Positions 39,701-53,259 of a stretch of 64,000 nt of DNA are shown here, one piece after another. The translations under genes were made by a program, and so were the position numbers. The stretch comes from Ptiloglossa arizonensis (Eukaryota > Arthropoda > Insecta > Hymenoptera > Colletidae). How positions within the stretch are numbered: position 1 is the stretch's first letter; every line of letters begins with the position of its first letter. The stretch lies in the NCBI RefSeq assembly GCF_051014685.1, contig NW_027478762.1:515967-579966 (forward strand), read 5' to 3'. The notes beneath the pieces are model-generated. The model saw only the letters and a list, made by a program, of their open reading frames with translations. It was not told the DNA's origin and did no database searches.

Positions 39701-42250
39701 GCAAGTTGGATACTCGAAACCAATAACTACAATGGTCTAGGGGAAAAATACACAAACCGTTGTAATCGGGAGAGTTTCTACTTTCAGATGCAACAGAAAT
39801 TTTTCGGATTCGTCAAACCTTTCGCGAAATATTGGAGTTTGGATTTAAGGAATGGTTGAGAAACCATAAAAATTTTCGCAAGTCTGACACTCGAAACCAA
39901 TTACTACTATGGCCAAGGGCAAAAATACACATACCGTTGTAATCGGGCGAGTTTCTGTTCTCAGATGCAATAGGAAATTCTCGAGTTCATTAATCCGTTC
40001 GCGAGATATGGGAGTTTGAAGTTAAGGAATGGTTGAGAAACCATCAAAATTTTCGCTGGTCTGATACTCGAAACCAATAACTGGAATGGCCTACGGCAAA
40101 AATACACATACCTTTGTAATCGGGCGAGTTTCTGCTTTCAGATGCAACAGAAATTTTTCGGATTCGTCAGTCCGTTCGCGAGATATGGGAGTTTGAAGTT
40201 AAGGAATGGTTGAGAAACCATCAAATTTTTCGCAAGTTTGATACTCGAAACCAATAACTACAATTGCCTAGGGGAAAAATACACATACCGTTGTAATTGG
40301 GAGAGTTTCTACTTTCAGATGCAACAGGAATTTCTCGAGTTCGTCAATCCGTTCGCGAGATATGGGAGCTTGAAATTAAGGAATGGTTGAGAAACCATCA
40401 CAATTTTCGCAAGTCTGTTACACGAAACCAATTTCTACTATGGCCTAGGGGAAAAATACACATACCGTTGTAATCGGACGAGTTTCAACTTTCAGATGCA
40501 ACAGGAATTTCTCGAGTTCGTCAATCCGTTCGCGAGATATGGGAGTTTGAAGTTAAGGAATGGTTGAGAAACCATCAAAATTTTGGCAATTCTGATGCTA
40601 GAAACGAATAACTGGAATGACCTACGGGAAAAGTACACACACCTTTGTAATCGGTGGAGTTTCTACTTTCAAATGCAACAGGAAATAATCGAGTTCGTCA
40701 ATCCGTTCGCGAGATATGGGAGTTTGAAGTTAAGGAATGGTTGAGAAACCATCAAAATTTTCGCAAGTTTGATACTCGTAACCAGTAACTACTATGGCCT
40801 AGGGCAAAAATACATATACCGTTGTAATCGGACGAGTTTCTGGTTTCAGACGCAACAGGAATTTCTCGACTTTGTCAATCCGTTCGCGAGATATGGGAGC
40901 TTGAAGTTAAGGAATGGTTGAGAAACCATCAAAATTTTCGCAAGTCTGATTCTCGAAACCAATAACTACTATGGCATAGGGCAAAAATACACGTACCGTT
41001 GTAAACGGACGAGTTTCTGGTTTCAGATGCAACAGGAATTTCTCGAGTTCGTCAATCCGTTCGCGAGATATGGGAGTTTGATGTTAAGGAATGGTTGAGA
41101 AACCATCAAATTTTTCGCAAGTTTGATACTCGAAACCTATAACTACAATGGCCTAGGGGAAAAATAGACATACCGTTGTAATCGGGAGAGTTTCTACTTT
41201 CAGATGCAACAGAAATTTTTCGGATTCGTCAATCCCTTCGCGAAATATGGGAGTTTGGAGTTAAGGAATGGTTGAGAAACCATAAAAATTTTCGCTGGTC
41301 TGATACTCGAAACCAATAACTGGAATGACCTAGGGCAAAAATACACATACCGTTGTAATCGGACGAGTTTCTGGTTTCACATGCAACAGGAATTTCTCGA
41401 GTTCGCCAATCCGTTCGCGAGATATGGGAGTTTGAAGTTAATGAATGGTTCAGAAACCATCAAAATTTTCGCAAGTCCGATACTCGGAACCAATAACTAC
41501 CATGGCCTAGGGGAAAAATGCACATACCTTTGTAATCGGGAGAGTTTCTTCTTCCAGATGCAACAGGAATTTCTCGAGTTCGTCAATCCGTTCGCGAGAT
41601 ATGGGAGTTTGAAGTTAAGGAATGGTTGAGAAACCATCAAAATTTTCGCAAGTTTGATACTCGAAACCAATAACTACTATGGCCTAGGGGAAAAATACAC
41701 ATACCGTTGTAATTGGGAGAGTTTCTACTTTCGGATGCAACAGGAATTTCTCGAGTTCGTCAATCCGTTCGCGAGATATGGGAGCTTGAAATTAAGGAAT
41801 GGTTGAGAAACCATCACAATTTTCGCAAGTCTGATACTCGAAACCAATTTCCACTATGGCCTAGCGGAAAAATACACATACCGTTGTAATCGGACGAGTT
41901 TCAACTTTCAGATGCAACAGGAATTTCTCGAGTTCGTCAATCCGTTCGCGAGATATGGGAGTTTGAAGTTAAGGAATGGTTGAGAAACCATCAAAATTTT
42001 GGCAATTCTGATGCTAGAAACGAATAACCGGAATGACCTAGGGGAAAAGTACATGCACCATTGTAATCGGTGGAGTTTCTGCTTTCAAATGCAACAGGAA
42101 TTTCTCGAGTTCGTCAATCCGTTCGCGAGATATGGGAGTTTAAAGTTAAGGAATGGTTGAGAAACCACCAAAAAATTGGCTAGTCTGATTCTCGAAACCG
42201 ATAACTACTATGACCTACGGCAAAAATACACATACCGTTGTAATCGGGCG
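36765..42250. repeat. Large HOR unit, version 2 (5486 bp, 31 monomers)
   Basis: Follows version 1 in tandem. Segment 38222-41705 matches 33267-36750 at an offset of 4955 bp. At about 41705 it continues with three monomers related to 28600-29130 before GTTCTCAGATGC returns at 42257. Its length is therefore 4955 + 531. Relative to version 1 it lacks the eight-monomer duplication and gains three monomers. I saw only isolated base differences within aligned parts. Confidence 0.82.
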
Positions 42251-45200
42251 AGTTTCTGTTCTCAGATGCAATAGGAAATCCTCGAGTTCATTAATCCGTT
42301 CGCGAGATATGGGAGTTTGAAGTTAAGGAATGGTTGAGAAACCATCAAATTTTTCGCAAGTTTGATACTCGAAACCAATAACTACAATGGCCTAGGGGAA
42401 AAATACACATACCGTTGTAATCCGACGAGTTTCTGGTTTCAGATGCAACAGGAATTTCTCGAGTTCGAAAATCCGTTCGCGAGATATGGGAATTCGAAGT
42501 TAAGGAATGGTTGAGAAACCATCAAAACTTTCGCAAGTTTGATACTCGTAACCAATAACTACTATGGTCTAGGGGAAAAAAACACATACCGTTGTAATTG
42601 GGAGAGTTTCTACTTTCGGATGCAACAGGAATTTCTCGATTTCGTCAATCCGTTCGCGAGATATGGGAGCTTGAAATTAAGGAATGGTTGAGAAACCATC
42701 ACAATTTTCGCAAGTCTGATACTCGAAACCAATAACTACTATGGCCTGGGGGAAAAATACACATACCGTTGTAATCGGACGAGTTTCAACTTTCAGATGC
42801 AACAGGAATTTCTCGAGTTCGTCAATCCGTTCGCGAGATATGGGAGTTTGAAGTTAAGGAATGGTTGAGAAACCATCAAAATTTTGGCAATTCTGATGCT
42901 AGAAACGAATAACTGGAATGACCTAGGGGAAAAGTACACACACCATTGTAATCGGTGGAGTTTCTACTTTCAAATGCAACAGGAAATAATCGAGTTCGTC
43001 AATCCGTTCGCGAGATATGGGAGTTTGAAGTTAAGGAATGGTTGAGAAACCATCAAAATTTTCGCAAGTTTGATACTCGTAACCAATAACTACTATGGCC
43101 TAGGGCAAAAATACACATACCGTTGTAATCGGGAGAGTTTCTACTTTCAGATGCAACAGAAATTTTTCGGATTCGTCAATCTCTTCGCGAAATATGGGAG
43201 TTTGAAGTTAAGGAATGGTTGAGAAACCATAAAAATTTTCGCAAATCTGACACTCGAAACCAATAACTATAATGGCCTAGGGCAAAAATACACATACCGT
43301 TGTAATCGGACGAGTTTCTGGTTTCACATGCAACAGGAATTTCTCGAGTTCGCCAATCCGTTCGCGAGATATGGGAGTTTGAAGTTAAGGAGTGGTTCAG
43401 AAACCATCAAAATTTTCGCAAGTTTGATACTCGTAACCAATAACTACTCTGGCCTAGGGGAAAAATACATATACCGTTGTAATCGGACAAGTTTCTGGTT
43501 TCAGATGCAACAGGAATTTCTCGAGTTCGTCAATCCGTTCGCGAGATATGGGAGCTTGAAGTTAAGGAATGGTTGAGAAACCATCAAAATTTTCGCAAGT
43601 CTGATTCTCGAAAAAATAACTACTATGGCCTAGGGCAAAAATACACGTACCTTTGTAATCGGACGAGTTTCTGGTTTCAGATGCAACAGGAATTTCTCGA
43701 GTTCGTCAATCCGTTCGCGAGATATGGGAGTTTGAAATTAAGGCACTGTTGAGAAACCAACAAAATTTTCGCAAGTCTGATACACGAAACCAATAACAAC
43801 AAAGGCTTTGGGGAAAAATACACATACCGTTGTAATCGGGAGAGTTTCTTCTTCCAGATGCAACAGGAATTTCTCGAGTTCGTCAATCCGTTCGCGAGAT
43901 ATGGGAGTTTGAAGTTAAGGAATGGTTGAGAAACCATCAAAATTTTCGCAAGTTTGATACTCGAAACCAATAACTACTATCGCCTAGGGGAAAAATACAC
44001 ATACCGTTGTAATTGGGAGAGATTCTACTTTCGGATGCAACAGGAATTTCTCGAGTTCGTCAATCCGTTCGCGAGATATGGGAGCTTGAAATTAAGGAAT
44101 GGTTGAGAAACCATCACAATTTTCGCAAGTCTGATACTCGAAACCAATTTCCACTATGGCCTAGCGGAAAAATACACATACCGTTGTAATCGGACGAGTT
44201 TCAACTTTCAGATGCAACAGGAATTTCTCGAGTTCGTCAATCCGTTCGCGAGATATGGGAGTTTGAAGTTAAGGAATGGTTGAGAAACCATCAAAATTTT
44301 CGCAAGTTTGATACTCGAAACCAATAACTACAATGGCCTAGGGGAAAAATACACATACCGTTGTAATCGGGAGAGTTTCTACTTCCAGATTCAACCGGAA
44401 TTTCTCGAGTTCGTCAATCCGTTCGCGAGATATGGGAGTTTGAAGTTAAGGAATGGTTGAGAAACAATCAAATTTTTCGCAAGTTTGACACTCGAAACCA
44501 ATAACTACAATGGCCTAGGGCAAAAATACACATGCCGTTGTAAACGGACGAGTTTCTGGTTTCACATGCAACAGGAATTTCTCGAGTTCGCCAATCCGTT
44601 CGCGAGATATGGGAGTTTGCAGTTAAGGAGTGGTTCAGAAACCATCAAAATTTTCGCAAGTCCGATACGCGAAACCAATAACTACCATGGCCTAGGGGAA
44701 AAATGCACATACCTTTGTAATCGGGAGAGTTTCTACTTCCAGATTCAACAGGAATTTCTCGAGTTCGTCAATCCGTTCGCGAGATATGGGAGTTTGAAGT
44801 TAAGGAATGGTTGAGAAACCATCAAATTTTTCGCAAGTTGGATACTCGAAACCAATAACTACAATGGTCTAGGGGAAAAATACACAAACCGTTGTAATCG
44901 GGAGAGTTTCTACTTTCAGATGCAACAGAAATTTTTCGGATTCGTCAAACCTTTCGCGAAATATTGGAGTTTGGATTTAAGGAATGGTTGAGAAACCATA
45001 AAAATTTTCGCAAGTCTGACACTCGAAACCAATTACTACTATGGCCAAGGGCAAAAATACACATACCGTTGTAATCGGGCGAGTTTCTGTTCTCAGATGC
45101 AATAGGAAATTCTCGAGTTCATTAATCCGTTCGCGAGATATGGGAGTTTGAAGTTAAGGAATGGTTGAGAAACCATCAAAATTTTCGCTGGTCTGATACT

Positions 45201-45420
45201 CGAAACCAATAACTGGAATGGCCTACGGCAAAAATACACATACCTTTGTAATCGGGCGAGTTTCTGCTTTCAGATGCAACAGAAATTTTTCGGATTCGTC
45301 AGTCCGTTCGCGAGATATGGGAGTTTGAAGTTAAGGAATGGTTGAGAAACCATCAAATTTTTCGCAAGTTTGATACTCGAAACCAATAACTACAATTGCC
45401 TAGGGGAAAAATACACATAC
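42251..45420. repeat. Large HOR unit, version 3 (truncated, about 3.2 kb)
   Basis: Third tandem version, matching version 2 at an offset of 5486 bp until about 44283. The offset then becomes 5132 bp, a loss of 354 bp or two monomers: TTTTCGCAAGTTTGATACTCG replaces the TTTTGGCAATTCTGATGC segment. Similarity ends near 45420, where the array switches to GGACGAGTTTCTGGTTTCAG with GAAAATCCG monomers. Confidence 0.8.
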
Positions 45421-46216
45421 CGTTGTAATCGGACGAGTTTCTGGTTTCAGATGCAACAGGAATTTCTCGAGTTCGAAAATCCGTTCGCGAGAAATGGGAG
45501 TTCGAAGTTAAGGAATGGTTGAGAAACCATCAAAACTTTCGCAAGTTTGATACTCGTAACCAATAACTACTATGGCCTAGGGGAAAAAAACACATACCGT
45601 TGTAATTGGGAGAGTTTCTACTTTCGGATGCAACAGGAATTTCTCGAGTTCGTCAATCCGTTCGCGAGATATGGGAGCTTGAAATTAAGGAATGGTTGAG
45701 AAACCATCACAATTTTCGCAAGTCTGATACTCGAAACCAATAACTACTATGGCCTAGGGGAGAAATACACACACCGTTGTAATCGGACGAGTTTCAACTT
45801 TCAGATGCAACAGGAATTTCTCGAGTTCGTCAATCCGTTCGCGAGATATGGGAGCTTCAAATTAAGGAATGGTTGAGAAACCATCACAATTTTCGCAAGT
45901 CTGATTCTCGAAACCAATAACTACTATGGCCTAGGGGAAAAATACACACACCGTTGTAATCGGACGAGTTTCAACTTTCAGATGCAACAGGAATTTCTCG
46001 AGTTCGTCAATCCGTTCGCGAGATATGGGAGTTTGAAGTTAAGGAATGGTTGAGAAACCATCAAAATTTTGGCAATTCTGATGCTAGAAACGAATAACTG
46101 GAATGACCTAGGGGAAAAGTACACACACCATTGTAATCGGTGGAGTTTCTACTTTCAAATGCAACAGGAAATAATCGAGTTCGTCAATCCGTTCGCGAGA
46201 TATGGGTGTTTGAAGT
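45421..46216. repeat. Transitional monomers with a near-identical adjacent pair
   Basis: About four and a half monomers between two HOR blocks. Two successive monomers, about 45690-45866 and 45867-46043, carry the same GTTTCAACTTTCAG and CACACACCGTTG variants and differ at only a few positions (CTTGAAATT versus CTTCAAATT upstream, GATACTCG versus GATTCTCG, GGGGAGAAA versus GGGGAAAAA). Confidence 0.75.
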
Positions 46217-48516
46217 TAAGGAATGGTTGAGAAACCATCAAAATTTTCGCAAGTTTGATACTCGTAGCCAATAACTACTATGGCCTAGGGCAAAAATACA
46301 CATACCGTTGTAATCGGGAGAGTTTCTACTTTCAGATGCAACAGAAATTTTTCGGATTCGTCAATCTCTTCGCGAAATATGGGAGTTTGGAGTTAAGGAA
46401 TGGTTGAGAAACCATAAAAATTTTCGCAAATCTGACACTCGAAACCAATAACTACAATGGCCTAGGGCAAAAATACACATACCGTTGTAATCGGACGAGT
46501 TTCTGGTTTCACGTGCAACAGGAATTTCTCGAGTTCGCCAATCCGTTCGCGAGATATGGGAGTTTGAATTTAAGGAGTGGTTCAGAAACCATCTAAATTT
46601 TCGCAAGTTTGATACTTGTAACCAATAACTACTCTGGCCTAGGGGAAAAATACACATACCGTTGTAATTGGGAGAGTTTCTACTTTCGGATGCAACAGGA
46701 ATTCCTCGAGTTCGTCAATCCGTTCGCGAGATATGGGAGCTTGAAGTTAAGGAATGGTTGAGAAACCATCAAACTTTTCGCAAGTCTGATACTGGAAGCC
46801 AATAACTGGAACGGCCTAGGGGAAAAGTACACACACCATTGTAATCGGGCAAGTTTCTGCTTTTAGATGCAACAGGAATTTCTCGAGTTCGTCAATCCGT
46901 TCGCGAGATATGGGAGTTTGAAATTAAGGAACGGTTGAGAAACCATCAAAATTTTCGCAAGTCTGATACTCGAAACCAATAACTAATATGGCCCAGGGGA
47001 AAAATACACATACCTTTGTAATCGGGCGAGTTTCTACTTTCAGGTGCAACAGGAATTTCTCGAGTTCGTCAATTCTTTCGCGAGGTATCGGAGTTTGAAG
47101 TTAAGGAATGGTTGAGAAACCATCAAAATTTTCGCAAGTCTGATGCTCGAAACCAATAAACACTATGGCCTAGGGCAAAAATACACATACCGTTGTAATC
47201 GGGCGAGTTTATGCTTTCAGATGCAACAGGAATTTCTCGAGTTCGTCAATCCGTTCGCGAGATATGGGAGCCTGAAGTTAAGGAATGGTTGAGAAACCAT
47301 CAAAATTTTCGCAAGTTTGATACTCGTAACCAATAACTACTATGGCCTAGGGCAAAAATACACATACCGTTGTAATCGGGAGAGTTTCTACTTTCAGATG
47401 CAACAGAAATTTTTCGGATTCGTCAATCTCTTCGCGAAATATGGGAGTTTGGAGTTAAGGAATGGTTGAGAAACCATAAAAATTTTCGCAAATCTGACAC
47501 TCGAAACCAATAACTACAATGGCCTAGGGCAAAAATACACATACCGTTGTAATCGGACGAGTTTCTGGTTTCACATGCAACAGGAATTTCTGGAGTTCGC
47601 CAATCCGTTCGCGAGATATGGGAGTTTGAAGTTAAGGAGTGGTTCAGAAACCATCAAAATTTTGGCAATTCTGATGCTAGAAACGAATAACTGGAATGAC
47701 CTAGGGGAAAAGTACACACACCATTGTAATCGGTGGAGTTTCTACTTTCAAATGCAACAGGAAATAATCGAGTTCGTCAATCCGTTCGCGAGATATGGGA
47801 GTTGAAGTTAAGGAATGGTTGAGAAACCATCAAAATTTTCGCAAGTTTGATACTCGTAACCAATAACTACTATGGCCTAGGGCAAAAATACACATACCGT
47901 TGTAATCGGGAGAGTTTCTACTTTCAGATGCAACAGAAATTTTTCGGATTCGTCAATCTCTTCGCGAAATATGGGAGTTTGGAGTTAAGGAATGGTTGAG
48001 AAACCATAAAAATTTTCGCAAATCTGACACTCGAAACCAATAACTACAATGGCCTAGGGCAAAAATACACATACCGTTGTAATCGGACGAGTTTCTGGTT
48101 TCACATGCAACAGGAATTTCTCGAGTTCGCCAATCCGTTCGCGAGATATGGGAGTTTGAAGTTAAGGAGTGGTTCAGAAACCATCAAAATTTTCGCAAGT
48201 TTGATACTCGTAACCAATAACTACTCTGGCCTAGGGGAAAAATACATATACCGTTGTAATCGGACGAGTTTCTGGTTTCAGATGCAACAGGAATTTCTCG
48301 AGTTCGTCAATCCGTTCGCGAGATATGGGAGCTTGAAGTTAAGGAATGGTTGAGAAACCATCAAAATTTTCGCAAGTCTGATTCTCGAAACAAATAACTA
48401 CTATGGCCTAGGGGAAAAATACACGTACCGTTGTAATCGGACGAGTTTCTGGTTTCAGATGCAACAGGAATTTTTCGGATTCGTCAATCTCTTCGCGAAA
48501 TATGGGAGTTTGGAGT
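46217..48516. repeat. 13-mer tandem duplication, copy A (2300 bp)
   Basis: Thirteen monomers less one base. CTCGTAGCC occurs at 46261 and again at 48561. Other shared markers are CACGTGCAACAGG, CCATCTAAATTTTCG, GATACTGGAAGCC, TGCTTTTAGATGC, TATGGCCCAGG, CAATTCTTTCGCGAGG and AATAAACACTATGG. The missing base is in GGGAGTTGAAGTT near 47801, where GGGAGTTTGAAG is usual. The last monomer, near 48461-48516, is a hybrid. Confidence 0.9.
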
Positions 48517-50773
48517 TAAGGAATGGTTGAGAAACCATCAAAATTTTCGCAAGTTTGATACTCGTAGCCAATAACTACTATGGCCTAGGGCAAAAATACA
48601 CATACCGTTGTAATCGGGAGAGTTTCTACTTTCAGATGCAACAGAAATTTTTCGGATTCGTCAATCTCTTCGCGAAATATGGGAGTTTGGAGTTAAGGAA
48701 TGGTTGAGAAACCATAAAAATTTTCGCAAATCTGACACTCGAAACCAATAACTACAATGGCCTAGGGCAAAAATACACATACCGTTGTAATCGGACGAGT
48801 TTCTGGTTTCACGTGCAACAGGAATTTCTCGAGTTCGCCAATCCGTTCGCGAGATATGGGAGTTTGAATTTAAGGAGTGGTTCAGAAACCATCTAAATTT
48901 TCGCAAGTTTGACACTTGTAACCAATAACTACTCTGGCCTAGGGGAAAAATACACATACCGTTGTAATTGGGAGAGTTTCTACTTTCGGATGCAACAGGA
49001 ATTCCTCGAGTTCGTCAATCCGTTCGCGAGATATGGGAGCTTGAAGTTAAGGAATGGTTGAGAAACCATCAAACTTTTCGCAAGTCTGATACTGGAAGCC
49101 AATAACTGGAACGGCCTAGGGGAAAAGTACACACACCATTGTAATCGGGCAAGTTTCTGCTTTTAGATGCAACAGGAATTTCTCGAGTTCGTCAATCCGT
49201 TCGCGAGATATGGGAGTTTGAAATTAAGGAACGGTTGAGAAACCATCAAAATTTTCGCAAGTCTGATACTCGAAACCAATAACTAATATGGCCCAGGGGA
49301 AAAATACACATACCTTTGTAATCGGGCGAGTTTCTACTTTCAGGTGCAACAGGAATTTCTCGAGTTCGTCAATTCTTTCGCGAGGTATCGGAGTTTGAAG
49401 TTAAGGAATGGTTGAGAAACCATCAAAATTTTCGCAAGTCTGATGCTCGAAACCAATAAACACTATGGCCTAGGGCAAAAATACACATACCGTTGTAATC
49501 GGGCGAGTTTATGCTTTCAGATGCAACAGGAATTTCTCGAGTTCGTCAATCCGTTCGCGAGATATGGGAGCCTGAAGTTAAGGAATGGTTGAGAAACCAT
49601 CAAAATTTTCGCAAGTTTGATACTCGTAACCAATAACTACTATGGCCTAGGGCAAAAATACACATACCGTTGTAATCGGGAGAGTTTCTACTTTCAGATG
49701 CAACAGAAATTTTTCGGATTCGTCAATCTCTTCGCGAAATATGGGAGTTTGGAGTTAAGGAATGGTTGAGAAACCATAAAAATTTTCGCAAATCTGACAC
49801 TCGAAACCAATAACTACAATGGCCTAGGGCAAAAATACACATACCGTTGTAATCGGACGAGTTTCTGGTTTCACATGCAACAGGAATTTCTGGAGTTCGC
49901 CAATCCGTTCGCGAGATATGGGAGTTTGAAGTTAAGGAGTGGTTCAGAAACCATCAAAATTTTGGCAATTCTGATGCTAGAAACGAATAACTGGAATGAC
50001 CTAGGGGAAAAGTACACACACCATTGTAATCGGTGGAGTTTCTACTTTCAAATGCAACAGGAAATAATCGAGTTCGTCAATCCGTTCGCGAGATATGGGA
50101 GTTGAAGTTAAGGAATGGTTGAGAAACCATCAAAATTTTCGCAAGTTTGATACTCGTAACCAATAACTACTATGGCCTAGGGCAAAAATACACATACCGT
50201 TGTAATCGGGAGAGTTTCTACTTTCAGATGCAACAGAAATTTTTCGGATTCGTCAATCTCTTCGCGAAATATGGGAGTTTGGAGTTAAGGAATGGTTGAG
50301 AAACCATAAAAATTTTCGCAAATCTGACACTCGAAACCAATAACTACAATGGCCTAGGGCAAAAATACACATACCGTTGTAATCGGACGAGTTTCTGGTT
50401 TCACATGCAACAGGAATTTCTCGAGTTCGCCAATCCGTTCGCGAGATATGGGAGTTTGAAGTTAAGGAGTGGTTCAGAAACCATCAAAATTTTCGCAAGT
50501 TTGATACTCGTAACCAATAACTACTCTGGCCTAGGGGAAAAATACATATACCGTTGTAATCGGACGAGTTTCTGGTTTCAGATGCAACAGGAATTTCTCG
50601 AGTTCGTCAATCCGTTCGCGAGATATGGGAGCTTGAAGTTAAGGAATGGTTGAGAAACCATCAAAATTTTCGCAAGTCTGATTCTCGAAACAAATAACTA
50701 CTATGGCCTAGGGGAAAAATACACGTACCGTTGTAATCGGACGAGTTTCTGGTTTCAGATGCAACAGGAATTT
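48517..50773. repeat. 13-mer tandem duplication, copy B (about 2257 bp)
   Basis: Follows copy A at a constant 2300-bp offset, with the same order of marker variants including the GGGAGTTGAAG deletion. The copy ends near 50773: where copy A passes into GGAATTTTTCGGATTCG, this copy has GGAATTTCTCGAGTTCG and continues into the next HOR type. One difference seen is GACACTTGTAACC here against GATACTTGTAACC. Confidence 0.9.
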
Positions 50774-53259
50774 CTCGAGTTCGTCAATCCGTTCGCGAGA
50801 TATGGGAGTTTGAAATTAAGGCACTGTTGAGAAACCAACAAAATTTGCGCAAGTCTGATACTCGAAACCAATAACAACAAAGGCTTGCGGGAAAAATACA
50901 CATACCGTTGTAATCGGGAGAGTTTCTACATTCAGATGCAACAGAAATTTTTCGGATTCGTCAATCCGTTCGCGAAATATGGGAGTTTGGACTTACGGAA
51001 TGTTTGAGAAACCATAAAAATTTTCGCAAGTCTGATACTCGAAACCAATAACTACAATGGCCAAGGGCAAAAATACACATACCGTTGTAATCGGACGAGT
51101 TTCTGGTTTCAGATGCAACAGGAATTTCTCGAGTTCGTCAATCCGTTCGCGAGATATGGCAGTTTGAAGTTAAGGAATGGTTGAGAAACCATCAAAATTA
51201 GCGCAAGTCTGATACTCGAAACCAATAACAACAAAAGCTTGGGGGAAAAATACACATACCGTTGTAATCGGAAGTGCTTCTTCTTTCAAATGCAACAGGA
51301 AATAATCGAGTTCGTCAATCCGTTCGCGAGATATGGGAGTTTGAAGTTAAGGAGTGCTTGAGAAACCATCAAAATTTTCGCAAGTCTGATACTCGAAACC
51401 AATAACTACTATGGCCTAGGACAAAAATACACATACCGTTGTAATCGGACGAGTTTCTGCTTTCAGATGCAACAGGAATTTCTCCAGTTCGTCAATCCGT
51501 TCGCGAGATATGGGAGTTTGAAATTAAGGAACTGTTGAGAAACCATCAAAATTTTCGCAAGTCTGATACTCGAAACCAATAACTACTATGGCCTAGGGCA
51601 GAAATACACATACCGTTGTAATCGGACGAGTTTCTGCTTTCAGATGCAACAGGAATTTCTCGAGCTCGTCAATCCGTTCGCGAGATATGGGAGTTTGAAG
51701 TTAAGGAATGGTTGAGAAACCATCAAACTTTTCGCAAGTCTGATACTGGAAGCCAATAACTGGAACGGCCTAGGGGAAAAGTACACACACCATTGTAATC
51801 GGGCAAGTTTCTGCTTTTAGATGCAACAGGAATTTCTCGAGTTCGTCAATCCGTTCGCGAGATATGGGAGTTTGAAATTAAGGAACGGTTGAGAAACCAT
51901 CAAAATTTTCGCAAGTCTGATACTCGAAACCAATAACTAATATGGCCCAGGGGAAAAATACACATACCTTTGTAATCGGGCGAGTTTCTACTTTCAGGTG
52001 CAACAGGAATTTCTCGAGTTCGTCAATTCTTTCGCGAGGTATCGGAGTTTGAAGTTAAGGAATGGTTGAGAAACCATCAAAATTTTCGCAAGTCTGATGC
52101 TCGAAACCAATAAACACTATGGCCTAGGGCAAAAATACACATACCGTTGTAATCGGGCGAGTTTATGCTTTCAGATGCAACAGGAATTTCTCGAGTTCGT
52201 CAATCCGTTCGCGAGATATGGGAGCTTGAAGTTAAGGAATGGTTGAGAAACCATCAAAATTTTCGCAAGTTTGATACTCGTAACCAATAACTACTATGGC
52301 CTAGGGCAAAAATACACATACCGTTGTAATCGGGAGAGTTTCTACTTTCAGATGCAACAGAAATTTTTCGGATTCGTCAATCTCTTCGCGAAATATGGGA
52401 GTTTGGAGTTAAGGAATGGTTGAGAAACCATAAAAATTTTCGCAAATCTGACACTCGAAACCAATAACTACAATGGCCTAGGGCAAAAATACACATACCG
52501 TTGTAATCGGTCGAGTTTCTGGTTTCACATGCAACAGGAATTTCTGGAGTTCGCCAATCCGTTCGCGAGATATGGGAGTTTGAAGTTAAGGAGTGGTTCA
52601 GAAACCATCAAAATTTCGGCAATTCTGATGCTAGAAACGAATAACTGGAATGACCTAGGGGAAAAGTACACACACCATTGTAATCGGTGGAGTTTCTACT
52701 TTCAAATGCAACAGGAAATAATCGAGTTCGTCAATCCGTTCGCGAGATATGGGAGTTGAAGTTAAGGAATGGTTGAGAAACCATCAAATTTTTCGCAAGT
52801 TGGATACTCGAAACCAATAACTACAATGGTCTAGGGGAAAAATACACAAACCGTTGTAATCGGGAGAGTTTCTACTTTCAGATGCAACAGAAATTTTTCG
52901 GATTCGTCAAACCTTTCGCGAAATATTGGAGTTTGGATTTAAGGAATGGTTGAGAAACCATAAAAATTTTCGCAAGTCTGACACTCGAAACCAATTACTA
53001 CTATGGCCAAGGGCAAAAATACACATACCGTTGTAATCGGGCGAGTTTCTGTTCTCAGATGCAATAGGAAATTCTCGAGTTCATTAATCCGTTCGCGAGA
53101 TATGGGAGTTTGAAGTTAAGGAATGGTTGAGAAACCATCAAAATTTTCGCTGGTCTGATACTCGAAACCAATAACTGGAATGGCCTACGGCAAAAATACA
53201 CATACCTTTGTAATCGGGCGAGTTTCTGCTTTCAGATGCAACAGAAATTTTTCGGATTC
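50606..53259. repeat. 15-mer HOR, copy A (2654 bp)
   Basis: Fifteen monomers less one base, overlapping the end of the 13-mer block. GGCTTGCGGG lies at about 50883 and again 2654 bp later. Shared variants include AAAATTTGCGC, AAAATTAGCGC, AAAAGCTTGGGGG, GGAAGTGCTTCTTC, TTCTCCAGTTCG and CTCGAGCTCGTC. Its right part (about 51725-52760) repeats 13-mer monomers, so the 15-mer was built on part of the neighbouring HOR. Confidence 0.86.
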
